From positions 1 through 5,078 of the forward strand of contig JAURGS010000178.1 in NCBI GenBank assembly GCA_030833685.1: 5,078 nt of DNA, in the 5' to 3' direction. The notes below the pieces were generated by a model that saw nothing but the letters and a program-made list of their open reading frames with translations, did no database searches and was not told the DNA's origin. The stretch is from Rhodoferax sp. Its GTDB lineage: Bacteria > Pseudomonadota > Gammaproteobacteria > Burkholderiales > Burkholderiaceae_C. A program made the translations under genes and the position numbers. Every line of letters begins with the position of its first letter. Positions within the stretch are counted from its first letter, which is position 1. Positions 1-5,078 of this stretch are shown piece after piece.

Positions 1-453
1 CCGCTGTTCGTAGGGGTTGGCAAAGCCCAGACGCGCCAAAATTTCGGTTTCGCGAAGCTCCATGACCTGCGCGTCCTCGTCGAGTTCATGATCCCAGCCT
101 TGGGCGTGCAAAGCGCCATGGACCAGTAAGTGCGCGTAATGCGCTTGCAATGTCTTTTTTTGCGCTCGCGCCTCCTTTGCGACTATCTCGGCACACAGCA
201 CAAGGTCAGCGCTGACGATGGGCTCCAGGCCGTAGTCGAACGTCAGGATATTGGTGGCGTAATCTTTGGTGCGGTAGTCGCGGTTGAGCGCGCGGGCTTC
301 AGTTTCATCCACGATCCGAACGGTGATCTCGGCATCGTCCTGTAAGGCTTGGCGAATCCAGCGCATCACCTTGTGCCGTGGCAGGGCGGCTCGGTGTTGG
401 CTTGCGTCGCTAATCGATCGTGAGAACTGAAGGGACAGGCTGAGTTGGTACAT
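1..453 (-). CDS. ybeY: YbeY endoribonuclease / rRNA maturation factor (3' end cut by window edge)
   Basis: YbeY is a single-domain zinc-dependent endoribonuclease that acts in the cytoplasm on 16S rRNA 3'-end maturation and in quality control of defective 70S ribosomes. The frame is open from the ATG at 453 to the window edge (151 codons, no stop). It carries the family's metal-binding signature, here HGALHAQGWDH at residues 112-122, with H112, H116 and H122 as the zinc ligands. Upstream lie the conserved arginine (R61 in NRDYRTKDY) and the TN-L-F strand (TNILTF, 67-72). The family's HGxLHLxGYDH appears with Ala-Gln in place of Leu-x and Trp in place of Tyr; none of these is a ligand. Family members are about 150-160 residues, so only a few codons should be missing. 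The gene starts 24 nt after the phoH-family stop, so the two are probably cotranscribed. No clear Shine-Dalgarno sequence precedes the ATG, which may mean translational coupling (inference). Confidence 0.95.
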   Translation of the reverse strand, partial: MYQLSLSLQFSRSISDASQHRAALPRHKVMRWIRQALQDDAEITVRIVDETEARALNRDYRTKDYATNILTFDYGLEPIVSADLVLCAEIVAKEARAQKKTLQAHYAHLLVHGALHAQGWDHELDEDAQVMELRETEILARLGFANPYEQR

Positions 454-477
454 GGATGTGAAGGGATAACTTGATTG

Positions 478-1479
478 TCAGCGCGCTCTTTTGGCGGCGC
501 TCCTGGACACTGATACTCGTACTGGCTCAGAGTCTGCGCGGGGGTAGAGGTTAATTCGGCCGGGTGCGTCGTAGGCGTCGATGATGCGGGCCACCAGGGG
601 GTGGCGTACGACGTCGGCGCTAGTCAGGCGGCACAGTGCGATGCCCTCAACGCCTTTGAGCACACGCTCGGCGTCGATCAAGCCGCTGACCTGTGTGCTG
701 GGCAAGTCGATCTGACTGACATCACCCGTGATCACGGCTTTGGAGCCAAAGCCAATGCGGGTCAGGAACATTTTCATTTGTTCAGGCGTGGTGTTTTGCG
801 CTTCATCCAGAATGACGAATGCGGTGTTCAGCGTGCGCCCACGCATGAAAGCCAGGGGTGCTACCTCGATGGCCTGCCGCTCGAAAGCTTTTTGCACGGC
901 TTCAAAGCCCATCAGGTCGTAGAGCGCGTCGTGCAGCGGCCGCAGGTAGGGGTCGATTTTTTGCGCCATATCGCCAGGCAAATAGCCCAGACGCTCGCCT
1001 GCCTCGACAGCCGGGCGTGTGAGCACGATTCTCTGCACCATGCCACGCTGCAAGGCATCAATGGCCATGGCAACGGCCAGGTAGGTTTTTCCAGTCCCAG
1101 CCGGCCCAATCCCGAAAGTGATGTCATGGCTGTTCATGCAGTCCATGTAGTGCGCCTGGTTCAGGGTGCGGGGCTTGAGGTCCTGGCGACGGGTTTTCAA
1201 GGCCGGGCTCTGGCTGTCATCGGACATCTGCTCACCTGAGAGCATCAGCTGGACTGTTCGCGGCTCGATGGGGCGGGCGGCTATTTCATACATCGCTTGC
1301 AGCAATTCCATCGCGCGCTGGGCCTGCGCTTTGGCACCGTCGACCTTGAATTGCTCGTGCCGGTGGGCAATCTTGACTTGCAGGGCGGCTTCAATGCTGC
1401 GCAAATGCCCATCCATAGGCCCGCACAGGTGCGAGAGTCGCGTGTTGTTCGGCGGTGAAAATAAATGTCTGAGAATCAA
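478..1479 (-). CDS. ybeZ: PhoH family protein (YbeZ/PhoL-type P-loop ATPase)
   Basis: This is a cytoplasmic P-loop NTPase of the PhoH/PhoL (YbeZ) family, which is genetically and physically linked to YbeY and is thought to act in RNA or ribosome metabolism; its exact biochemical role is unsettled. Numbered from the TTG start (333 residues), Walker A is GPAGTGKT at 125-132, Walker B is VILDEAQN at 222-229, and a conserved ITGDVSQIDLP block lies at 250-260. Between the Walker motifs is the typical TRPAVEAGERLGYLPGD segment (154-170). An N-terminal FSPPNN region precedes the ATPase core, and the C-terminus is short and basic. The frame is open further upstream to an ATG at 1578, but those 33 extra residues do not look like PhoH. 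The TTG at 1479 yields the expected MILRHLF start, and an AAGGGA sequence lies 8 nt upstream. ybeY follows 24 nt downstream in the usual order. The miaB gene often found upstream in other proteobacteria is absent here. Confidence 0.95.
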   Translation of the reverse strand: MILRHLFSPPNNTRLSHLCGPMDGHLRSIEAALQVKIAHRHEQFKVDGAKAQAQRAMELLQAMYEIAARPIEPRTVQLMLSGEQMSDDSQSPALKTRRQDLKPRTLNQAHYMDCMNSHDITFGIGPAGTGKTYLAVAMAIDALQRGMVQRIVLTRPAVEAGERLGYLPGDMAQKIDPYLRPLHDALYDLMGFEAVQKAFERQAIEVAPLAFMRGRTLNTAFVILDEAQNTTPEQMKMFLTRIGFGSKAVITGDVSQIDLPSTQVSGLIDAERVLKGVEGIALCRLTSADVVRHPLVARIIDAYDAPGRINLYPRADSEPVRVSVSRSAAKRAR

Positions 1480-1614
1480 GTTGATAATCCCTTGCGAGCT
1501 TGTCCTGAGTCGGTTCTTGAAGACAGCGCTGACCGCCAACAGTCTGTCGCTGTGCAATGACTCAGGCCGACACCCCATTATGCAAACAAGCGCGCATCAC
1601 AAACTGGCTTAGAC
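1480..1614. promoter_or_regulatory. Divergent intergenic/promoter region between the phoH-family gene and ruvA
   Basis: With the TTG start for the phoH-family gene, these 135 bp separate two outward-facing genes and should hold promoters for both. On the minus strand a CATAAT hexamer (plus-strand 1577-1582, five of six matches to TATAAT) is the best -10 candidate for phoH-ybeY, but no good -35 sits at 16-18 nt. On the plus strand the overlapping CATTAT (1576-1581) is a weak -10 candidate for ruvA. The middle (1523-1565) is rich in ACAG/CTGT half-sites, discussed in the findings. No obvious Shine-Dalgarno sequence precedes the ruvA ATG. The promoter assignment rests on gene orientation more than on motif quality. 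Confidence 0.45.
1488..1493 (-). promoter_or_regulatory. Shine-Dalgarno sequence for the TTG start of the phoH-family gene
   Basis: On the minus strand the sequence reads AAGGGA, then eight bases (TTATCAAC), then TTG at 1479. Both spacing and sequence fit a ribosome binding site. This supports the TTG as the real start over the in-frame ATG at 1578. Confidence 0.6.
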
Positions 1615-2187
1615 ATGATCGGCAAACTGACAGGCATTCTTGTAGAAAAGAATCCGCCCTTGATCCTGGTGGATTGCCTTGGTGTGGGTTACGAGGTATT
1701 GGTGCCCATGAGCACCTTCTTTAATCTCCCCGAAATGGGTGCACAGGTCTCCTTATTGACGCACCTGGTGGTGCGCGAGGATGCCCACGTCTTATTTGGG
1801 TTTGGCAGCATGCTCGAGCGCGCGGCGTTTAGGGAGCTGATCAAAGTCTCTGGCATTGGGCCGCGCACGGCGCTGTCGGTTTTGTCGGGCATGAACGCCA
1901 GCGACCTGGCACAAGCCGTGGCAGCGCAGGACCTGAGTCGCCTGGTTAAGGTGCCTGGAATCGGTAAAAAGACCGCCGAGCGCTTGTTGCTGGAACTCAA
2001 AGGCAAACTCGGCCCGGATCTCGGTGTGGGCGCGAGCCCCGCCAATGATGCGCAGTCGGACATTCAGCAAGCCCTGATGGCGCTGGGTTACAACGAGCGC
2101 GAGGCCGCCCAAGCGCTGAAAGGCTTGCCTGATGGTGTCGGCGTCAGCGAGGGCATCAAGCAAGCCCTCAAGACGCTGGCACGTTGA
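1615..2187 (+). CDS. ruvA: Holliday junction branch migration protein RuvA
   Basis: RuvA is the tetrameric DNA-binding subunit that recognises four-way Holliday junctions and loads the RuvB ring motors in recombinational repair. The 190-residue product shows all three domains. The N-terminal OB-like domain (about 1-62) starts MIGKLTG and contains the acidic-pin pair E55-D56 in REDAH, at the same positions as in E. coli RuvA. Two helix-hairpin-helix motifs follow, at about 76-92 (IKVSGIGPRTALSVLSG) and 110-129 (LVKVPGIGKKTAERLLLELK). After a short linker comes the C-terminal RuvB-binding domain (about 147-190), ending GIKQALKTLAR. The length is slightly below the 203 residues of E. coli, mainly in the linker. 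The ATG at 1615 gives the canonical N-terminus, although no strong ribosome binding site is visible. ruvC, often immediately upstream in other proteobacteria, is not here; the upstream neighbour is the divergent phoH-family gene. Confidence 0.98.
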   Translation: MIGKLTGILVEKNPPLILVDCLGVGYEVLVPMSTFFNLPEMGAQVSLLTHLVVREDAHVLFGFGSMLERAAFRELIKVSGIGPRTALSVLSGMNASDLAQAVAAQDLSRLVKVPGIGKKTAERLLLELKGKLGPDLGVGASPANDAQSDIQQALMALGYNEREAAQALKGLPDGVGVSEGIKQALKTLAR

Positions 2188-2214
2188 CGTCTGTTGAATC
2201 TGGACGCCCAGCAA

Positions 2215-2220
2215 AAGGAG
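2215..2220 (+). promoter_or_regulatory. Shine-Dalgarno sequence for the alpha/beta-hydrolase gene
   Basis: A strong AAGGAG lies 5 nt before the GTG at 2226 and 11 nt before the ATG at 2232. It argues against the upstream TTG at 2184, which overlaps the ruvA stop codon, and favours GTG at 2226 as the start; ATG 2232 remains possible. Confidence 0.65.
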
Positions 2221-2225
2221 TTGAT

Positions 2226-3092
2226 GTGAACATGCCGGCCTTTTATCGCGACCTGAACTCGCAGTCATTGATTGATGAGCAGTACAACCCTAGCCTGCAA
2301 TTGACAGACAAGACGGCGCCGGCCAGACACTACCTGCAGGCCTCAAAGACTGCGCGCAGCAAGCTGCCATGTCATCTGGATATTGCCTTTGGCCCTACGC
2401 GAGCCGAAACCCTTGATATTTTTCCTGCAAGCCAGGCGCATGCGCCGGTTTTTGTTTTTTTGCATGGTGGCTACTGGCGCGCCAATACGGCCAAAGAATT
2501 CAGCTGCGTGGCCTTGGGGCTGCAACCGCTGGGCATCACTACGGTGGTGGTCAATTACGCCTTGTGTCCATTTGTGACGATTGATGAGATTGTGCGCCAG
2601 ATTCGCGCGGCCCTGGCCTGGACGCTTGGCCACATTGCCGACTACGGCGGCGATCCGAGCAGGGTGTCTGTGGGTGGACATTCGGCGGGCGGGCAGCTCA
2701 CGGCGATGGCCTTGCAAACACCGTGGCAGCGTGACTACGACCTGCCGGATGACCCGTTCAAAGCAGCCCTGTTGATCAGTGGTATCTATGACATCGCGCC
2801 GCTGCGTTACAGCTACTTGCAACCCTTGATTCAGCTCGATGATGGACTGGTGCAGCGCAACTCCCCAGTGTTCTCGGTTCGACCTTGTCGCACCCCGATC
2901 TGGACCTGCTGGGGCGCGCTGGAGTCCAAGGAGTTTGAACGCCAGGCGACAACGTTTCACCAGGCTTGGCTGTCGGCCGGTAATGTTGGTGAACTCGCGC
3001 CCATCGATCAAGCTGACCACTTCACGGTGATTCATGGCCTGGAGAATCCGCAGTCGGCGATGTGCCAATGGTTGGCCAGACACCTGAGTTGA
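2226..3092 (+). CDS. alpha/beta hydrolase, arylformamidase-like esterase
   Basis: This is a serine hydrolase of the alpha/beta-fold group that includes eukaryotic-type kynurenine formamidases and related esterases; the real substrate cannot be told from sequence. From the GTG start it is 288 residues. The oxyanion-hole motif HGGYW is at 80-84, followed by VVVNYALCP (107-115). The nucleophile elbow GHSAGG is at 151-156 (Ser153), then SGIYDIAPL (185-193). A probable acid position is in ALESKEF (E233, where the mouse enzyme has Asp in DSPEF), and the catalytic His is H265 in DHFTVI. No signal peptide is seen, so it is probably cytoplasmic. It sits 38 nt after ruvA and 77 nt before ruvB on the same strand, so all three may share a transcript. 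No kynurenine-pathway gene is nearby, so formamidase activity is only one possibility. The ATG at 2232 would give 286 residues. Confidence 0.9.
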   Translation: MNMPAFYRDLNSQSLIDEQYNPSLQLTDKTAPARHYLQASKTARSKLPCHLDIAFGPTRAETLDIFPASQAHAPVFVFLHGGYWRANTAKEFSCVALGLQPLGITTVVVNYALCPFVTIDEIVRQIRAALAWTLGHIADYGGDPSRVSVGGHSAGGQLTAMALQTPWQRDYDLPDDPFKAALLISGIYDIAPLRYSYLQPLIQLDDGLVQRNSPVFSVRPCRTPIWTCWGALESKEFERQATTFHQAWLSAGNVGELAPIDQADHFTVIHGLENPQSAMCQWLARHLS

Positions 3093-3169
3093 ATAGTGGC
3101 GGCATTGAGTTTGCTGGTCATTTCACGCTGCCTGCTAAAGTGCCTGCTGTCTGAAGGTCGACGCCCACT

Positions 3170-4240
3170 GTGAGTATCCAAACTGACGATTTTTCAAGTG
3201 CAGTGCCCAAGCGGGTGGTCTCAGGCGCGCCCGCGTCTCCGAATGAGGAAGCCATCGAGCGGGCGCTTCGCCCGAAGTTGCTGCAAGACTACGTCGGTCA
3301 GGCCAAGGCGCGCGAGCAGTTGGAGATTTTTATTCGTGCCGCCCGCAAACGCGAGGAAGCGCTCGACCACGTTTTGCTTTTCGGCCCGCCCGGGCTGGGT
3401 AAGACCACGCTCAGTCACATCATCGCGCACGAACTTGGCGTCAATTTGCGCCAGACCAGTGGGCCGGTTCTGGAAAAACCCAAAGACCTGGCGGCGCTGT
3501 TGACCAATCTGGAAAAAAACGACGTCCTTTTTATTGATGAAATTCACCGACTGAGCCCCGTGGTGGAAGAGATTTTGTACCCCGCTTTGGAGGATTACAA
3601 AATCGACATCATGATCGGGGAAGGGCCTGCAGCACGTTCGATCAAGCTCGATCTGCAGCCTTTCACGCTGGTGGGCGCGACAACCCGAGCCGGCATGCTC
3701 ACCAACCCCTTGCGCGATCGTTTTGGCATTGTGTCGCGCCTCGAGTTTTACACGCCTGAGGAGCTCACGCGTATCGCCACCCGCAGTGCGGGTTTGCTCA
3801 ATGTGCCCGCCGACGAGCAGGGTGGTTTTGAAATTGCCCGGCGCTCACGTGGCACGCCCCGTATTGCCAACCGACTGCTGCGTCGGGTGCGGGACTACGC
3901 CGATGTCAAGGGTGTGGGAGAGATCACCTTGGACATTGCCAACCGCGCCCTGGTGATGCTGGACGTTGATCCCCAAGGCTTTGACGTGATGGACCGCAAG
4001 ATGTTGGAGGCTGTGATTCATCGTTTCGACGGTGGGCCGGTGGGGCTGGACAACATTGCCGCAAGCATTGGCGAAGAGCGCGACACGATCGAAGATGTGA
4101 TTGAACCCTACCTGATTCAGCAGGGCTTTTTGCAGCGTACCCCTCGTGGGCGCATCGCAACGCTGGCAGCTTATCGGCATATGGGTGTTACGCCGCGCAG
4201 CGGCCACACCGATTTTTTTGATCCTTCTGCGCCGAGCTGA
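3170..4240 (+). CDS. ruvB: Holliday junction branch migration DNA helicase RuvB
   Basis: RuvB is the AAA+ ATPase that forms hexameric rings on both sides of a RuvA-bound Holliday junction and pumps DNA to drive branch migration. The 356-residue product has an N-terminal tail (1-24), Walker A GPPGLGKT at 72-79, Walker B LFIDEIH at 120-126 and sensor 1/arginine-finger segment GATTRAG at 169-175 (R173, matching E. coli R174). Sensor 2 is RGTPRIANRLLRR (227-239), and the C-terminal winged-helix DNA-binding domain includes PYLIQQGFLQRTPRGR (313-328). The hairpin region around 140-158 (EDYKIDIMIGEGPAARSIK) is intact. The GTG at 3170 gives the expected MSIQTDDF start; a GAAGG element (3153-3157) lies 12 nt upstream, somewhat far. 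ruvA is upstream but separated by the hydrolase gene. The gene ends one base before the stop codon of the convergent phosphatase gene. An in-phase A AAA AAC heptamer occurs at codons 115-117. Confidence 0.98.
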   Translation: MSIQTDDFSSAVPKRVVSGAPASPNEEAIERALRPKLLQDYVGQAKAREQLEIFIRAARKREEALDHVLLFGPPGLGKTTLSHIIAHELGVNLRQTSGPVLEKPKDLAALLTNLEKNDVLFIDEIHRLSPVVEEILYPALEDYKIDIMIGEGPAARSIKLDLQPFTLVGATTRAGMLTNPLRDRFGIVSRLEFYTPEELTRIATRSAGLLNVPADEQGGFEIARRSRGTPRIANRLLRRVRDYADVKGVGEITLDIANRALVMLDVDPQGFDVMDRKMLEAVIHRFDGGPVGLDNIAASIGEERDTIEDVIEPYLIQQGFLQRTPRGRIATLAAYRHMGVTPRSGHTDFFDPSAPS

Positions 4241-4253
4241 TTCAGCTTAGCGC
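4229..4253. terminator. Imperfect hairpin across the convergent ruvB / phosphatase stop codons
   Basis: Positions 4229-4239 pair with 4243-4253: GCGC with GCGC on the outside, one C-A mismatch, one G-T wobble, then AGCTG with CAGCT around a three-base ATT loop. The stem contains most of both stop codons (TGA at 4238-4240 on plus, 4242-4244 on minus). Neither strand has a T-tract directly after it, so it is not a classical intrinsic terminator. It could pause transcription or protect 3' ends of both converging mRNAs (inference). Coding constraint and chance could also explain it. Confidence 0.3.
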
Positions 4254-4886
4254 TTCGTCGCGGCTGGCGTCATCCAGGTGCCGGGTATCAGCCCATCCCA
4301 CCAGGCTGAAACCTTCAGGCGTCCAAAGCAGGCGGTTGATGCTGGCGTTGCTCAGTTCCCAGGTTCTGGGCGTCTGCACGGTCTGTCTGGTGGCCAGGCG
4401 GTACAGCACATCGAGCACCCCGCCGTGTGCCACCAGCACAATTTGCTCACCCAGGTGGCGCTCGGCTAGTGTGCTGCAGATGGTGTTGACCCGTTCGTAC
4501 AGCCCTGTCAGTGACTCGCCACCGTCGGGCGCCCAGTCGGGGTGCCGCTCGCGCCAGCGCTGCGATGCCTGAGGCCACAAGGCTTCGATCTCGGCGTAGG
4601 TTTTCCCTTGAAAAACGCCAAAGCCGCGTTCGCGCAGGTCAGGCTCGGGCAGCAGTGGACAGTCGGCCTTCTCGGCGATGGCAGTGGCGGTTTGCCAGGC
4701 CCGCTGCAGGTCGCTGGCGTAGATCGCAGCAATCGGCTCTTCAACCAGGGCGCGCGCCACCCGGTTGGCCTGTTGTCGACCGGTTGCGTTCAAATCAATG
4801 TCGAGCTGGCCCTGGATGCGGGTGCCCACGTTCCAGTCGGTCTCGCCATGGCGTACGGCAATGATTCGAGTGCTTAAAGGGTACAT
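4242..4886 (-). CDS. Histidine phosphatase family protein (phosphoglycerate mutase-like)
   Basis: This is a cytoplasmic branch-1 histidine phosphatase, the group that includes GpmB/CobC/PhoE-like phosphatases; the substrate is not predictable here. From the ATG at 4886 it has 214 residues. The signature RHGETDWN places the phospho-accepting His at residue 13, within about ten residues of the start as usual. Further active-site residues are the Arg in SDLQRAWQTA (R62), the Glu in LRERGFG (E86), and the second His in LVAHGGVLDVLYR (H154). The length fits small phosphatases of this family rather than the larger cofactor-dependent glycolytic mutase. An in-frame TTG at 4892 would add two residues; neither start has a good ribosome binding site. 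It begins 12 nt after the stop of the DUF4136-like gene, suggesting cotranscription and perhaps coupled translation. It converges on ruvB. Confidence 0.93.
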   Translation of the reverse strand: MYPLSTRIIAVRHGETDWNVGTRIQGQLDIDLNATGRQQANRVARALVEEPIAAIYASDLQRAWQTATAIAEKADCPLLPEPDLRERGFGVFQGKTYAEIEALWPQASQRWRERHPDWAPDGGESLTGLYERVNTICSTLAERHLGEQIVLVAHGGVLDVLYRLATRQTVQTPRTWELSNASINRLLWTPEGFSLVGWADTRHLDDASRDEALS

Positions 4887-4898
4887 AGCCAAAAGAAC

Positions 4899-5078
4899 TT
4901 AGCGGGGGATGGTGATGTTGACCCGCCGAGCACCATTGCTTGCTTTGGGAAAGCCATCAAGCGCCGCGTTAAAAAGGGCGCCAAAAATCGCGGCATCGTC
5001 TGACCAGATGTCTTGATGGCTGGCATGTGTTTCGTAGTGCACTGCGCGGCCGCTGGCGTCTCGAATCACCAGGCTGAC
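4899..5078 (-). CDS. C-terminal fragment of a DUF4136-like (putative lipoprotein) gene, cut by window edge
   Basis: The frame is open from the right edge to a TAA at 4899-4901, giving the last 59 residues of a protein. It reads VSLVIRDASGRAVHYETHAS at its beginning in the window, then a WSDDAAIFGALFNAALDGFP segment and the ending RRVNITIPR. A beta strand with a Y-E-T motif, then W-S-D, an alanine/phenylalanine-rich helix, G-F-P and a terminal V-N-I strand resemble the C-terminus of DUF4136 proteins, usually small exported lipoproteins of unknown function in proteobacteria. This is pattern recognition from memory. The N-terminus, where a lipoprotein signal peptide would lie, is outside the window, so export cannot be checked. 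The phosphatase gene follows after 12 nt on the same strand. Confidence 0.65.
   Translation of the reverse strand, partial: VSLVIRDASGRAVHYETHASHQDIWSDDAAIFGALFNAALDGFPKASNGARRVNITIPR

Noticed and set aside
601..1239. 212-codon plus-strand open frame opposite the phoH-family gene
   Set aside because: It lies wholly antisense to a well-supported PhoH ATPase, has no recognisable domain, and is explained by GC-rich codon bias on the other strand.
2184..2225. TTG start at 2184 overlapping the ruvA stop, giving a 302-residue hydrolase
   Set aside because: The added 14 residues do not look like the family N-terminus, and the strong AAGGAG at 2215-2220 lies downstream of this start.
1792..2268. 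158-codon minus-strand open frame opposite ruvA
   Set aside because: It is antisense to an intact ruvA with all domains and shows no family features; a shadow frame.
2455..2461. Run of seven T just before the HGGYW codons of the hydrolase gene (and a second at 4212-4218 near the end of ruvB)
   Set aside because: Both simply encode Phe-rich protein segments, and the reading frames continue intact through conserved sequence, so there is no evidence of phase variation.
2343..3083. 246-codon minus-strand open frame opposite the alpha/beta hydrolase
   Set aside because: It mirrors almost the entire hydrolase gene, its translation is Arg/Gln/His-rich without known motifs, and the plus-strand frame has a complete catalytic triad and conserved motifs.
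3111..3141. Possible ruvB promoter (TTGCTG at 3111, TGC-TAAAGT at 3133-3141)
   Set aside because: The -35 match is only three of six and the 19-bp spacing is poor, so it does not stand out from background, although an extended -10 is present.
3845..4207. 120-codon minus-strand open frame opposite the 3' part of ruvB
   Set aside because: It is antisense to the conserved sensor 2 and winged-helix part of RuvB and has no recognisable domain.

Overview
The window looks like chromosomal core-genome DNA from a betaproteobacterium, most likely Burkholderiales and probably a Comamonadaceae (Rhodoferax/Polaromonas-like) species. The basis is protein style recalled from memory (YbeY with DYATN-LTFDY and HAHYAHLLVHG-type sequence, PhoH beginning ILRH-FSPPNNTRL, RuvB beginning with an IQTDDF-like tail), plus a moderately GC-rich composition. 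No similarity search was run. There is no sign of a mobile element, CRISPR array, tRNA, rRNA or phage gene.

Layout. Positions 1-1479 hold a minus-strand pair: a PhoH-family ATPase (YbeZ/PhoL type) followed 24 nt later by ybeY, the 16S rRNA maturation endoribonuclease, which runs off the left edge with only a few codons probably missing. A 135-bp divergent intergenic region (1480-1614) separates this pair from a plus-strand set: ruvA, an alpha/beta-hydrolase gene of the arylformamidase-like esterase group, and ruvB, spaced by 38 and 77 nt. ruvB converges on a minus-strand histidine phosphatase gene with one base between the two stop codons, and an imperfect hairpin spans the junction. The phosphatase lies 12 nt downstream of the 3' end of a gene whose product resembles the C-terminus of DUF4136 proteins, and which enters from the right edge.

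How the genes relate. PhoH and YbeY form the widely conserved ribosome/RNA quality-control pair. RuvA and RuvB form the Holliday-junction branch-migration motor. The hydrolase between them has no evident link to recombination. ruvC is not next to ruvA here. The phosphatase and DUF4136 genes look like a separate two-gene transcription unit.

Start codons are a theme. PhoH is best started at a TTG, the hydrolase at a GTG and ruvB at a GTG. The longest reading frames for PhoH, the hydrolase and the phosphatase all appear over-extended at the N-terminus.

I did not find a convincing new biological system. The items most worth a second look are the hydrolase gene splitting ruvA from ruvB, an in-phase A AAA AAC heptamer inside ruvB, the hairpin at the convergent stop codons, and a cluster of CTGT/ACAG half-sites upstream of ruvA.
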